From contig NZ_JASZYG010000005.1 in NCBI RefSeq assembly GCF_030317105.1, forward strand, positions 310,001 to 374,000: 64,000 nucleotides of DNA, written 5' to 3'. Positions 52,492 through 60,967 of the stretch are shown one piece after another (positions within the stretch are counted from its first letter, which is position 1; every line of letters begins with the position of its first letter). The position numbers and the translations under genes are program-made. Under the pieces are notes generated by a model, which saw nothing but the letters and a program-made list of their open reading frames with translations, was not told where the DNA came from and searched no databases. This DNA is from Variovorax brevis (GTDB lineage: Bacteria; Pseudomonadota; Gammaproteobacteria; Burkholderiales; Burkholderiaceae_C).

Positions 52492-53078
52492 TGGCCGACA
52501 TTGCGCTGATCGCGCTGCACTATCAAAACGACGTGCTCCACCCGGATGGCAAGATCCGCGTGGGCATGAGCGCCGACAGCCCGGTGCGTGCCGGGGTCAT
52601 CGCCGCCGCGAAGGCGCTGTTGCAGGGCGCACGCGAACGTGAATGGCCCATCGTGCATGTGCGCATCGCGTTCCGCGCCGACTTCGCCGACCTCACGGTC
52701 AACGCGCCGATCTTCCGGGGCGTGGCCGCTTCGGGCGCGGTCGTGGAAGGTGCATGGGGCTCCGAATTCTTCGAAGGACTGGCGCCGCTGCCGGACAGCC
52801 GCAAGGAATTCGTCGTGAAGCACCAGCGCGTGAACGCGTTCTACGGCTCGCCGCTGGACGACGTGCTGCGCCTGGTCGGCGCCAGACGGCTCGTCATCGC
52901 CGGCGTGGCCACGCATTCGGTGGTGGAGAGCACGGTGCGCCATGCGGTGGACATGGGCTACACGGTGACGGTGGCGGCCGATGCCTGCGCTGCAGCGCAG
53001 GCGGCGGAGCATGAAGCGTCGCTGCACAGCATGGGCTTGATCGCGACGATTGCTCGCGGAGAGGCGGTGTTCTCATGA
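52491..53078 (+). CDS. Isochorismatase-fold protein lacking the catalytic Cys and Asp
   Basis: A 195-residue protein of the cysteine-hydrolase/isochorismatase superfamily. The fold is evident in ALHYQNDVLHPDGKI at the start and VIAGVATHSVVESTVRHA near residue 136. In active amidohydrolases the first motif reads Asp-x-Gln-Asn-Asp and the second has Cys; here position 10 is His and position 144 is Val. Lys110 in FVVKHQRVNAF is kept. It therefore cannot use the standard triad and may hydrolyse like true isochorismatases, use another residue, or be a binding protein. It sits between the dioxygenase and SDR genes with a one-base overlap, so a role in the same pathway is likely. Confidence 0.82.
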   Translation: MADIALIALHYQNDVLHPDGKIRVGMSADSPVRAGVIAAAKALLQGAREREWPIVHVRIAFRADFADLTVNAPIFRGVAASGAVVEGAWGSEFFEGLAPLPDSRKEFVVKHQRVNAFYGSPLDDVLRLVGARRLVIAGVATHSVVESTVRHAVDMGYTVTVAADACAAAQAAEHEASLHSMGLIATIARGEAVFS

Positions 53079-53118
53079 GCGCAGCGCAGGATCGCTCCGC
53101 AAGCACGGAGCTTGTGCA

Positions 53119-53949
53119 ATGACCGCCGCCATGGGCGCCGACCTGCTCGCGGGCAAGGTCGCGATCGTCACCGGCAGCACGCAGGGCGTGGGCGCGGACA
53201 TTGCGCGTGTCTTGAGCGCATCGGGTGCCAGCGTTGTCGTGGTGGGCCGCAACGACACGGCGGGCCAGGCGCTGGCATGGGAACTCACTTCCGAGCCCGG
53301 CGCGCAGGCCATCTATTGCGCCGTCGACATCGAGCAGGACGAGCAGATCGACCAGTGCGTGAAGACTGTGCTCGAGCGATTCGGCCGCATCGACATCCTG
53401 GTCAACAACGCCTGCATCTACACCGACGAGGGCATTGCATCGAGCCGCGCGCAGTGGCACCAGACGCTGGGCGTCAACCTGATTTCCGCCGCCATCTTTT
53501 CGCAGAAGGTGTTGCCGCACATGCAGCGCGGCAGTGTCATCGTCAACCTCGGCAGCGTGGGCGGCAAGTTCGGATCGGCGGGTCGGGCGCTGTACCCGGC
53601 CTCGAAGGCGGCGATGCTGCAACTCACCAAGAGCCTGGCCGTCTCCGTGGCGCCGCAGGGCATCCGCGTGGTGGCGGTATCGCCGGCGTGGACCTGGTCG
53701 CCATCGGTCGAATCGCTGAGCGAGGGTTCGCGCGAGCTGGCCGATGCGGTGGCGGCGCCGCTGCATCCGCTGGGGCGCGTGGGCGACGGGGCGGAGGTGG
53801 GCAATGCGGTGGCCTTTGTCTGCTCCGACGCGGCGTCGTGGATCACGGGTGTGGACATTCCGGTGGATGGCGGTTACTCGGTGCTGGGACCCGACCAGGG
53901 TGTGGGCCCCCGCGTGTGGTTTGCGCGAGCTGCAGACGCCAAGAAGTGA
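53119..53949 (+). CDS. Short-chain dehydrogenase, candidate dihydrodiol dehydrogenase
   Basis: A 276-residue classical SDR. TGSTQGVGAD gives the cofactor site near residue 20, NNACIYT the active-site Asn region, LGSVGGKFGSAGRALYPASK the Ser and Tyr-x3-Lys catalytic set, and SPAW the usual P-x motif variant. Following a Rieske dioxygenase, it is a good candidate to rearomatise the cis-dihydrodiol to a catechol with NAD+. ATG 53119 has GGAG nearby. Its stop overlaps the LivH GTG start (GTGA). Confidence 0.87.
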   Translation: MTAAMGADLLAGKVAIVTGSTQGVGADIARVLSASGASVVVVGRNDTAGQALAWELTSEPGAQAIYCAVDIEQDEQIDQCVKTVLERFGRIDILVNNACIYTDEGIASSRAQWHQTLGVNLISAAIFSQKVLPHMQRGSVIVNLGSVGGKFGSAGRALYPASKAAMLQLTKSLAVSVAPQGIRVVAVSPAWTWSPSVESLSEGSRELADAVAAPLHPLGRVGDGAEVGNAVAFVCSDAASWITGVDIPVDGGYSVLGPDQGVGPRVWFARAADAKK

Positions 53950-54866
53950 ACGCCACGCTGCTGCTCGAACACGCCCTCAACGGGCTGCAGTTCGGCCTGA
54001 TGCTGTTCCTGCTCGCGGCGGGGCTGACGCTGATCTTCGGCATCATGGATTTCATCAACCTCGCGCATGGCTCGCTGTACATGGCGGGCGCGTACTTTGC
54101 GGCGACCTTCACCGAAATGACGGGCTCGTTCTGGCTGGGCCTGCTGTGCGCGGTGGTGGCGACGGCATTCATCGGTGCGCTGCTCGAAGTGGCCATCTTC
54201 CGGCGCCTTTATGAGCGCAACCACATGTCGCACGTGCTGGCGACCTTTGCGCTGATCCTCATCTTCAACGACGCGGCGCGCATGGTCTGGGGGCCGGCGC
54301 CTTTGATGCTGAACACGCCGCCATCGCTGTCGGGGCCGGTGGAACTGTTCGCCGGTTTCTCTTATCCGTCGTTTCGCCTGTTCATCATCGCGGCGGGCCT
54401 GGCGATGGCGGGGCTGCTCTACCTGCTGGTGGTCAAGACGCGGCTGGGCATGCAGGTGCGCGCCGGTGCCTCCAACCGCGAGATGGTGCGGGTGATGGGC
54501 GTCAACATCCAGCGCATCTTCACCTTGCTGGTGGCACTCGGTGCAGGGCTGTGCGCGGTCGCCGGTGCATTGCTGGGCTCGGTGCTGTCGGTGCAGGTGG
54601 GCATGGGAGAAAGCATCCTCATCCTGGCCTTCGTGGTGATCGTGATCGGCGGCATCGGCTCCATCCGCGGCGCGCTGTTCGGCGCGATCCTGGTGGGCGT
54701 CGTCGACACGCTCAGCCGCAGCCTGCTGCCTGCGGCGCTCAAAGCCATTGCGCCGGCGGACATTGCGTCGAACCTGGGGCCGACGCTGGCGTCGATCCTC
54801 ATCTACATGCTGATGGCGACGGTGCTCTTCTTCAAGCCGCAGGGGCTGTTCCCTGCGCGGGGCTGA
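53946..54866 (+). CDS. livH: LivH-type ABC transporter permease
   Basis: A 306-residue permease of the branched-chain amino acid family with about eight helices. Marks are GLTLIFGIMDFINLAHGSLYMAG-like segment early and a coupling loop VIVIGGIGSIRGALFG near residue 238. The GTG start overlaps the SDR stop. It forms the membrane channel with LivM. Symbol by family only; here the cargo is probably an aromatic acid, judged by the operon. Confidence 0.9.
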   Translation: MNATLLLEHALNGLQFGLMLFLLAAGLTLIFGIMDFINLAHGSLYMAGAYFAATFTEMTGSFWLGLLCAVVATAFIGALLEVAIFRRLYERNHMSHVLATFALILIFNDAARMVWGPAPLMLNTPPSLSGPVELFAGFSYPSFRLFIIAAGLAMAGLLYLLVVKTRLGMQVRAGASNREMVRVMGVNIQRIFTLLVALGAGLCAVAGALLGSVLSVQVGMGESILILAFVVIVIGGIGSIRGALFGAILVGVVDTLSRSLLPAALKAIAPADIASNLGPTLASILIYMLMATVLFFKPQGLFPARG

Positions 54867-54873
54867 CAACACC

Positions 54874-55848
54874 ATGAACGCATCGATGAAGAGCACGCTG
54901 CACCACACGGTGTCGCTGCCGCTCATGGCGGTGTTGCTGGCCGTGCTGGCGGCCTTTCCGTGGATCGCGGAAGCGACCGGCTTCGACTTCTATATCGGCT
55001 TTGCCACGCGCCTCCTGATCTTTTCGCTGGCCGCGACGAGCCTGAACCTGATCCTGGGTTTCGGCGGCATGGTGAGCCTGGGCCATGCGGCGTACTTCGG
55101 CTTCGGCGCGTACCTCGTGGGCATCCTCATGCAGCAAGGCCTGACGTCGGCGTGGATCGCCTGGCCGCTGGTGACGCTGGCCAGCGGCGTGCTGGCGTGG
55201 TGCATCGGCATCGTCTCGCTGCGCACGCGCGGCGTGCACTTCATCATGATCACGCTGGCCTTCGCGCAGATGATGTATTACGTGATGACCTCGCTCAAGG
55301 CCTATGGCGGCGACGACGGCATCAGCCTGCCGGGCCGCTCGACGCTGACGGGCATCGACCTGGGTGCGCCAGCCGTCTTTTATTGGGTGGTACTGGGCGT
55401 GACGGCGGTGGCGCTGGCCTTGCTGTATCGGCTCATCAACTCGCGCTTCGGCCGCGTGATCCAGGCCATTCGCGAGAACGAGACGCGCATGGAGGCGCTG
55501 GGCTACCCGGTGTTTCGCTACAAGCTCATCTGCTTTGCGATGGCGGGCGCGTTGGCCGGCCTGGCGGGTGCGCTGATCGCCAACCAGAACATGATGATCA
55601 CGCCCAACCTGCTTCATTGGACGCAGTCCGGCAGCCTGATGGTGATGGTGATCCTGGGCGGCATGGGCTACCTGTCCGGCGGCGTGCTGGGTGCGGTGGT
55701 GATGCTGGTGCTGGAAGAGGTTCTGTCGGCGTACACCAACTATTGGCAGCTGGTGCTGGGTCTCATCCTGCTGTGCGCGGTGATGGCCTTTCCCAATGGG
55801 CTCGCCGGCATGCTGGACAGCGTGTTCCGACGCAAGGGCAAGGCATGA
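54874..55848 (+). CDS. livM: LivM-type ABC transporter permease
   Basis: A 324-residue permease. LNLILGFGGMVSLGHAAYFG near residue 57 and ILGGMGYLSGGVLGAVVML near residue 260 are typical of LivM. The loop RVIQAIRENETRMEALGY is the usual cytoplasmic segment. It starts 7 bp after livH and its stop overlaps livG (ATGA). It pairs with LivH. Confidence 0.9.
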   Translation: MNASMKSTLHHTVSLPLMAVLLAVLAAFPWIAEATGFDFYIGFATRLLIFSLAATSLNLILGFGGMVSLGHAAYFGFGAYLVGILMQQGLTSAWIAWPLVTLASGVLAWCIGIVSLRTRGVHFIMITLAFAQMMYYVMTSLKAYGGDDGISLPGRSTLTGIDLGAPAVFYWVVLGVTAVALALLYRLINSRFGRVIQAIRENETRMEALGYPVFRYKLICFAMAGALAGLAGALIANQNMMITPNLLHWTQSGSLMVMVILGGMGYLSGGVLGAVVMLVLEEVLSAYTNYWQLVLGLILLCAVMAFPNGLAGMLDSVFRRKGKA

Positions 55849-56603
55849 GTTCGACGCCGGTTCTTCAACTGCACGACCTGGTCAAGCGCTACGGCGGCCT
55901 GACGGTGACGAACAAGCTCAACCTGTCGCTGGTTCAGGGGCAGATACACGCCATCATCGGACCCAACGGGGCGGGCAAGACGACGTTGATCCAGCTCATT
56001 TCCGGCGCACTGAAGCCGGACAGCGGGCGCATCGTCTTCAATGGCCGGGACGTCACGGCCTGCGCGATGCATGAACGGGTGGCGATGGGGCTGGCGCGTT
56101 CGTACCAGATCACCAATGTGTTCAAGACCTGTTCGGTACTGGACAACCTTGCGCTCTCGGTGCAGGCCCGAAGCGGCAGCAGCCTGCGCTTCTGGCAGCC
56201 GGCGCTGTCCGAGTCGGCGCTGTTTCGCGAGGCTGCGGCGATTGGCGAGCGCGTGGGCCTGTCGGCTCGACTGCAGGCGATTGCGGGGAGCTTGTCGCAC
56301 GGCGAGCAGCGCAAGCTCGAGATGGGTCTGGCGTTGGCGAGTTCGCCGCAGTTGCTGTTGCTGGACGAACCGATGGCCGGCATGGGGCCGGAGGAATCGG
56401 CGCAACTCATCCCGCTCATCAAGGAACTGGGCTCGACGCTCACGGTGGTGCTCATCGAGCACGACATGGACGCGGTGTTCCAGCTGGCCGACCGTATCTC
56501 GGTGCTGGTGTCGGGGCAGGTGATGGCGACGGGTTTGCCCGAGCAGATCCGCGGCAACGCCGAGGTGCGCAAGGCCTATCTTGGCGATGAGGTGGCGACG
56601 TGA
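55845..56603 (+). CDS. livG: LivG-type ABC transporter ATP-binding protein
   Basis: A 252-residue ATPase. Walker A GPNGAGKTT near residue 38, signature LSHGEQRKLEMGLAL near residue 147 and Walker B LLLLDEPMAGM near 165 are intact; GLARSYQITNVF is the LivG-typical Q-loop region. It works with LivF. The next gene starts with GTG in a GTGA overlap. Confidence 0.92.
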   Translation: MSSTPVLQLHDLVKRYGGLTVTNKLNLSLVQGQIHAIIGPNGAGKTTLIQLISGALKPDSGRIVFNGRDVTACAMHERVAMGLARSYQITNVFKTCSVLDNLALSVQARSGSSLRFWQPALSESALFREAAAIGERVGLSARLQAIAGSLSHGEQRKLEMGLALASSPQLLLLDEPMAGMGPEESAQLIPLIKELGSTLTVVLIEHDMDAVFQLADRISVLVSGQVMATGLPEQIRGNAEVRKAYLGDEVAT

Positions 56604-57316
56604 GTGGCGCGATGGTCTTGTCCGTGGACGACGTCGACGCGGGCTATGGCCAGAGCCAGGTGTTGTTCGGCATGCATCTGCAGATTGCGGAAGGCCAGAC
56701 CGCCACGCTGCTGGGCCGCAACGGCGCCGGCAAGACCACGACGGTGCGCGCCATCCTTGGGCTTACGCCTGCGCGAAAGGGGCGCATCGAATTCAAGGGG
56801 CAGCGCATCGATGCGTGGGCCACGGACCGCATCGCGCGGCTGGGCGTGGCGCTGGTGCCGGAAGGTCGGCAGATCTTTCCGAACCTGTCGGTGCGGGAAA
56901 ATCTTGTCGCCTTTGCGGACAACCGCAATGCGAGCCGGGAGCCGTGGACGCTCGATCGGGTCTATGCGCTGTTTCCGCGTTTGAAAGAGCGGGTGCATCA
57001 CATGGGCAACCAGCTTTCCGGTGGCGAGCAACAAATGCTCGCCATGGGACGTGCGTTGATGACGAACCCCAGGTTGCTCATCCTCGATGAAGTCACCGAA
57101 GGGCTCTCGCCGCTCATCCGTGAAGAGATCTGGACCTGTTTGCGCCAACTGCGATCGCAGGGGCAGACGACGCTGGTCATCGACAAGTATGTGGAGCGCC
57201 TGCTGTCGTTGGCGGACCATCACACGGTGGTGGAAAAAGGCCGCGTGGTGTGGGCGGGGAGCAGTGCGGCGCTGGAAGCCGAGCCGGAGATCTGGCACCG
57301 CTACGTCGGTGTGTGA
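56600..57316 (+). CDS. livF: LivF-type ABC transporter ATP-binding protein
   Basis: A 238-residue ATPase. Walker A GRNGAGKTT near residue 39, signature LSGGEQQMLAMGRAL near residue 139 and Walker B LLILDEVTEGLSP are intact. It closes the nine-gene operon. The last codons and stop (57293 on) are copied again at 57465 as part of a tandem duplication, so a fossil of its C-terminus (WHRDVGV) lies downstream. Confidence 0.92.
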   Translation: MSGAMVLSVDDVDAGYGQSQVLFGMHLQIAEGQTATLLGRNGAGKTTTVRAILGLTPARKGRIEFKGQRIDAWATDRIARLGVALVPEGRQIFPNLSVRENLVAFADNRNASREPWTLDRVYALFPRLKERVHHMGNQLSGGEQQMLAMGRALMTNPRLLILDEVTEGLSPLIREEIWTCLRQLRSQGQTTLVIDKYVERLLSLADHHTVVEKGRVVWAGSSAALEAEPEIWHRYVGV

Positions 57317-57614
57317 TGGACGTCACTCCGTCTCTTCACTCCCTCGCCCCTCCGGGGAGAGGGTTGGGGTGAGGGGCATGGGCGGTGGATCAGCCGCGCA
57401 CTATCAACCGCCCGGAGCCCTCACCCCAACCCTCTCCCGGAGGGAGAGGGGGCAAGTCAAGTCATGGCATCGCGACGTCGGTGTGTGATGTCTTCACTCC
57501 CTCGCCCCTCCGGGGAGAGGGTTGGGGTGAGGGGCATGGGCGGTGGATCAGCCACGCACTGTTCAACCGCCCGGAGCCCTCACCCCAGCCCTCTCCCGGA
57601 GGGAGAGGGGGCAA
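57293..57614. repeat. Tandem duplication of livF 3' end plus palindromic repeat
   Basis: Two copies with a period of 172 bp. The first begins TGGCACCGCTACGTCGG at 57293, inside livF, and the second TGGCATCGCGACGTCGG at 57465. Each contains one inverted pair of the CCCTCACCCCAACCCTCTCC element (about 57340-57455 and 57499-57614), also seen at 48219-48423. The first copy carries about 11 extra bases. The whole 307-bp gap before the AraC gene is made of this material. Confidence 0.88.
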
Positions 57615-57623
57615 GCGAGCAAG

Positions 57624-58607
57624 TCAGGCACCGCGCAGCGTCTGGATTGGCAATTCGCCGTAGCGCTTGCGGTACGCAGTGCTGAACCGCCCCACGTGGT
57701 TGAAGCCCCAGCGCAGCGCTATGTCCGTCACTTGCGTCCCCGGCGGCGCTTGCAGCAGATCCAGCCGCGCCCGCTCCAGCCGCGCGGCGCGCACATGGGC
57801 CATGGGTGAGCGCTGCAAGTGCTTCTGGAACCCCATGCAGAGGCTGCGCACACTGGCGCCGCTGGCCCTCGCGATCATCTCGAGCGTCAAGCTTTCGTAC
57901 AGGTGCGCCTCGATGAAATGCTGCGCCGCGCGCACATGCCGGGGCGCTGCAGCCGGCTGCGGCTGCGACAGCCGCCCCGAGTAGTTGCTGTCCTGCCGCA
58001 GCAGCAGGTGATGAATCAACGCTTCTTCCTGCGCCGGCAAGAGCTGCGGCGCAAGAGCCGGCGAAGGCATGCGCAGGTTGCAGAAGTGGCTGGCCAACTG
58101 GTGCTGCCAGCTGCGCCCCGCGTCGTTGTCCAGGTGCATTTCCGGATCGAACTCGATCGGCGTCGCCACCTCGTCGTCGATCAGGTGGCGGCAGGTGCGC
58201 TCGACCCGCTCGCGGGGAATCTTCACCAAGAGTTGGCGGCAGCCTTCATGCCAGTCCAGCTGCAGCGGCAGGCTGGGGGAGATCACGGCGCCGGTGCTCG
58301 GCGATGCGGCAACGGATTGGCCGTCCACGCGGATCTCGGCAGAGCCCCGCAGCGGCACCTGGAAGAGCACGAAGCCCTGCAGCTCGCCCGGATCGATGTG
58401 CACGGCCGCACCGTATTGCAGGACGAAGAAGGACAGGGACCCCACATGCGCCCCATAAAGGGCCGAGTCGACCTTGCCGCGGCGCCAGGAAAGCTCGTGT
58501 TCCTTGAAGGCGCCGGCCGTCTCGTGCTTGACGACGTCGGGATCGCTGGAGACGAACAGCGGCGCCTGGCAAATAGGCTGCAACTCTGAGCTGAACCACG
58601 CTTCCAT
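57624..58607 (-). CDS. AraC-family transcriptional regulator
   Basis: A 327-residue regulator with an N-terminal AraC_binding_2-like sensor domain and a C-terminal double helix-turn-helix (LTLEMIARASGASVRSLCMG and VTDIALRWGFNHVGRFSTAYRKRYGE). This class, with relatives such as those controlling aromatic and alkane oxygenases, activates catabolic operons in response to substrates. ATG 58607 has AGAGGG upstream. Longer starts at 58670 and 58844 exist, but a TATAAT overlaps the 58670 ATG. It converges on livF and is the best candidate activator of the dioxygenase operon. Confidence 0.85.
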   Translation of the reverse strand: MEAWFSSELQPICQAPLFVSSDPDVVKHETAGAFKEHELSWRRGKVDSALYGAHVGSLSFFVLQYGAAVHIDPGELQGFVLFQVPLRGSAEIRVDGQSVAASPSTGAVISPSLPLQLDWHEGCRQLLVKIPRERVERTCRHLIDDEVATPIEFDPEMHLDNDAGRSWQHQLASHFCNLRMPSPALAPQLLPAQEEALIHHLLLRQDSNYSGRLSQPQPAAAPRHVRAAQHFIEAHLYESLTLEMIARASGASVRSLCMGFQKHLQRSPMAHVRAARLERARLDLLQAPPGTQVTDIALRWGFNHVGRFSTAYRKRYGELPIQTLRGA

Positions 58608-58876
58608 GAAGTGCCCTCTGCACTGTGCCACCGCATCGGCCTCGGGGTTCGGGCCGTTCTTGCGATTCATTATAGGAATAGCAAATTCCGCTCCCGGCCC
58701 AGGACGAGCGCGCTGGCGAGGGCCCAGATTCCGCTGTTTCCGACGGGTCGCTCGCGGCTGCGTCCGACATGTGCAGTGCCCATGAATCGAAGACAAAGGT
58801 ATTCGTTGCGGACTCGTTCCGTTCCTGTCAATTTGAAAAGACACATGCCGGCCATGCCGTCTTCCTGGAGCTCGTC

Positions 58877-59671
58877 ATGATTGCATCGCACGCGAAGAAG
58901 GCTTCCGCCCCGCCCGCCATCGAGTTCGGGCGATTGGGCGTGTTGCTGGAATTGCTGTGGCGCGGCGAGAAGGCGATTCCGGTCCGATGCAATTTCTGCC
59001 AGACGCTGAACCATCACAACGCCTTGCATTGCGAGGCCTGCTCAGGTCGGTTGCCCGGTGGCTATCGGAACGACAGTGCCGAGCCGGTGCAAGCCGAACC
59101 GAGCCACCAGTCGAACCCCAACACGGAGGGCGGCCGCAGGACGCCGCGCGAATGGGTGCACATGCTCGGCTGGGTGCTGGCCATGCCATTGGCGCTGTTC
59201 ATCGGCTTTGCCGGCTGGTACTACGACTTCATGCATGAGCGGCAGGCGATGGGCATGCCCGCGGTAGCTGGCGCCGTGCAGGCGCAGGAGGCTGGACAGA
59301 CGTCGCCGGCGGCGCAGGGCCCGTCATGGACAAATGAGCCCGTCAAGACCGCCTCGCTGCGGCCGCTCCCAGCGAATGAAGAAGACGACGGCGAAGTCAT
59401 CATCGAAGAAAGAGCCGCCACCTCCGCCACCGAAAGACACATGGACGCGAGCCGATCCGCTGCAAAGGTCATTCGCGCCAACCGCATCGCCCCGCGCACC
59501 GAGGCGGCGGATCCGACCGCCGTCTGCAACGGCGAGATGTTCCTGTTGCGCGCCATCTGCCTGAACCGCCGCTGCGCAGAGCCGCAGCACGCGCGGCATC
59601 CGCGTTGCCTCGCCGTGGCGAAGCAACGTCGGCTGGACGAAGCCCGTCGCAATCCGGAATTGATGGGCTGA
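58877..59671 (+). CDS. Second zinc-ribbon membrane protein
   Basis: A 264-residue protein. A zinc ribbon (VRCNFCQTLNHHNALHCEAC) lies near residues 37-57, a membrane helix near 98-117 (MPLALFIGFAGWYYDF) and a Cys-rich C-terminus with AVCNGEMFLLRAICLNRRC and RHPRCLAV. The overall plan (ribbon, helix, low-complexity linker, Cys-ended tail) matches the protein at 29020. ATG 58877 has GGAG seven bases upstream. It stands alone. Function unknown; a cell-envelope sensor or anchor is a guess. Confidence 0.7.
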   Translation: MIASHAKKASAPPAIEFGRLGVLLELLWRGEKAIPVRCNFCQTLNHHNALHCEACSGRLPGGYRNDSAEPVQAEPSHQSNPNTEGGRRTPREWVHMLGWVLAMPLALFIGFAGWYYDFMHERQAMGMPAVAGAVQAQEAGQTSPAAQGPSWTNEPVKTASLRPLPANEEDDGEVIIEERAATSATERHMDASRSAAKVIRANRIAPRTEAADPTAVCNGEMFLLRAICLNRRCAEPQHARHPRCLAVAKQRRLDEARRNPELMG

Positions 59672-59709
59672 AGCACGCCCACGCGGCTCAGTGGGCCCGC
59701 CCACGCGGG

Positions 59710-60195
59710 TCAGTGCGACCCGCCCGTCAGCGCCTCCAGCTGATCGATGCAGGTGCCCCATCCCTCGAAGAATCCCATTTCCTCGTGGCGGTCGCGGGTG
59801 GCCTTGTCGGGGTGCATCACCGTGGCGACGTAGCGCGTGCCTTCGCCTTCGTCGCGCATGTCGATGCGGGCCGTGAAGTTCATCCAGGGCGCGGCCGGCC
59901 GCCAGCCGGCCAGCAGCGCGCTGGTGAACACGATGCGCTCTTGCGGGACGACCTCCAGGAAGCAGCCCGGGTTGTCGCTGGTGCCACCGTCCGGTCCGCG
60001 CATGAAGGTGTAGAAGCCGCCGCCCGCGCGCAGGTCGAACTCGCGGACTTCCGTGGTCCACGGCTTGGGGCACCACCATTCCTTGAGCAATGCGGGGTCG
60101 GTCCAGGCCCGCCACAGCGCGGCCCGCGGTGCCCGAAGGATGCGCGTGATGACGAGATCCTGTTGTTGATCAGCTTTGGGGTCTGGATTTGCCAC
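59710..60195 (-). CDS. AHSA1/SRPBCC family protein
   Basis: A 161-residue START-like fold protein. Marks are ITRILRAPRAALWRAWTDPALLKEWW near the start and MGFFEGWGTCIDQLEALT at the end. Such proteins bind hydrophobic ligands. Its start lies within the ArsR gene end (26-bp overlap), the common ArsR-AHSA1 pair in which the regulator controls its partner. Ligand unknown. Confidence 0.87.
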   Translation of the reverse strand: MANPDPKADQQQDLVITRILRAPRAALWRAWTDPALLKEWWCPKPWTTEVREFDLRAGGGFYTFMRGPDGGTSDNPGCFLEVVPQERIVFTSALLAGWRPAAPWMNFTARIDMRDEGEGTRYVATVMHPDKATRDRHEEMGFFEGWGTCIDQLEALTGGSH

Positions 60196-60538
60196 GGGAC
60201 AAGCTCTCCTGGTGATGAAGTGTTTCGACGAAATCGGCCATGCGATCGGAGCGCGCTTCCCAGATCGAACGCTGCTCGGCCATCCACTGCTCAGCCTGCG
60301 ACAGCGTCTTGGGCACGAGTTCGCAGGTGCGCACGCGCCCGGCCTTGTTCGAGCGGATGACGCCGCTGCGCTCCAGCACGCCGATGTGCTTCATGAACGA
60401 GGGCAGGGCCATGCTGAAGGGCGCCGCCAGCGTGGACACCGACGCCGGACCCCGCCCCAATACGCTCACGATGGAGCGACGGGTCGGGTCTGCCAGTGCG
60501 TAGAAGACATCGGAAATGACCGCGCTATGGTTAGCCAT
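60170..60538 (-). CDS. ArsR-family transcriptional repressor
   Basis: A 122-residue winged-helix protein. The helix-turn-helix reads ADPTRRSIVSVLGRGPASVSTLA-like through MALPSFMKHIGVLERSGVI, with KHI in the recognition helix. No CxC metal site is present, so it responds to something other than arsenic or cadmium. It overlaps the AHSA1 gene and probably regulates both. Confidence 0.88.
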   Translation of the reverse strand: MANHSAVISDVFYALADPTRRSIVSVLGRGPASVSTLAAPFSMALPSFMKHIGVLERSGVIRSNKAGRVRTCELVPKTLSQAEQWMAEQRSIWEARSDRMADFVETLHHQESLSRGKSRPQS

Positions 60539-60559
60539 GTGGCTAAGTATAGGAGCCTT

Positions 60560-60967
60560 TCAAGCCTTGGCGGCAATGACCTCAACCTCGATGAGGATGT
60601 CCGGCCGCACGAGCTGGTCGATCACGGCGAGCATGAAGGCCGGCCGCGCGTCGCCCAGGAAGCTGGCGCGTATCAACGCGTTGGCCGCGATGTCTTCCGC
60701 ACGCACCAGGGTTGTGCTGACCTTGACGATGTCTTCCACGCCCATGCCCACCGTCTCCAGCACGGACATGATGTTGGTCCAGGCTTGACGCGCCTGTTCG
60801 CTGAAGTCCACTGACAGCATTCCGTCGGGTGAGAGCCCCGGCGTTCCCGCGGTGAACAGCCAGCGCAGATCGGGCGCCGTTTCGATGGCGTCGCTGTACT
60901 TGCCGATCTGCTCCGCGACGCCGATGTTGTGGGTGGCGTGCGTGGTCCGTGTGGAATGGTCGGGCAT
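60560..60967 (-). CDS. RidA/YjgF family protein
   Basis: A 135-residue Rid protein. It shows GTPGLSPDG, EQARQAWTNIMSVLETVGMGVEDIVKVSTTLV and PAFMLAVIDQLVRPDILIEVEVIA. RidA proteins are trimeric and hydrolyse reactive enamines/imines. The usual Arg near the C-terminus reads here in VRPDILIEVE. It lies 21 bp upstream of the ArsR gene, in the same direction. Confidence 0.85.
   Translation of the reverse strand: MPDHSTRTTHATHNIGVAEQIGKYSDAIETAPDLRWLFTAGTPGLSPDGMLSVDFSEQARQAWTNIMSVLETVGMGVEDIVKVSTTLVRAEDIAANALIRASFLGDARPAFMLAVIDQLVRPDILIEVEVIAAKA

Noticed and set aside
57317..57623. Small frames in the gap after livF as genes
   Set aside because: They arise from duplicated palindromic repeats and have no conserved start signals.
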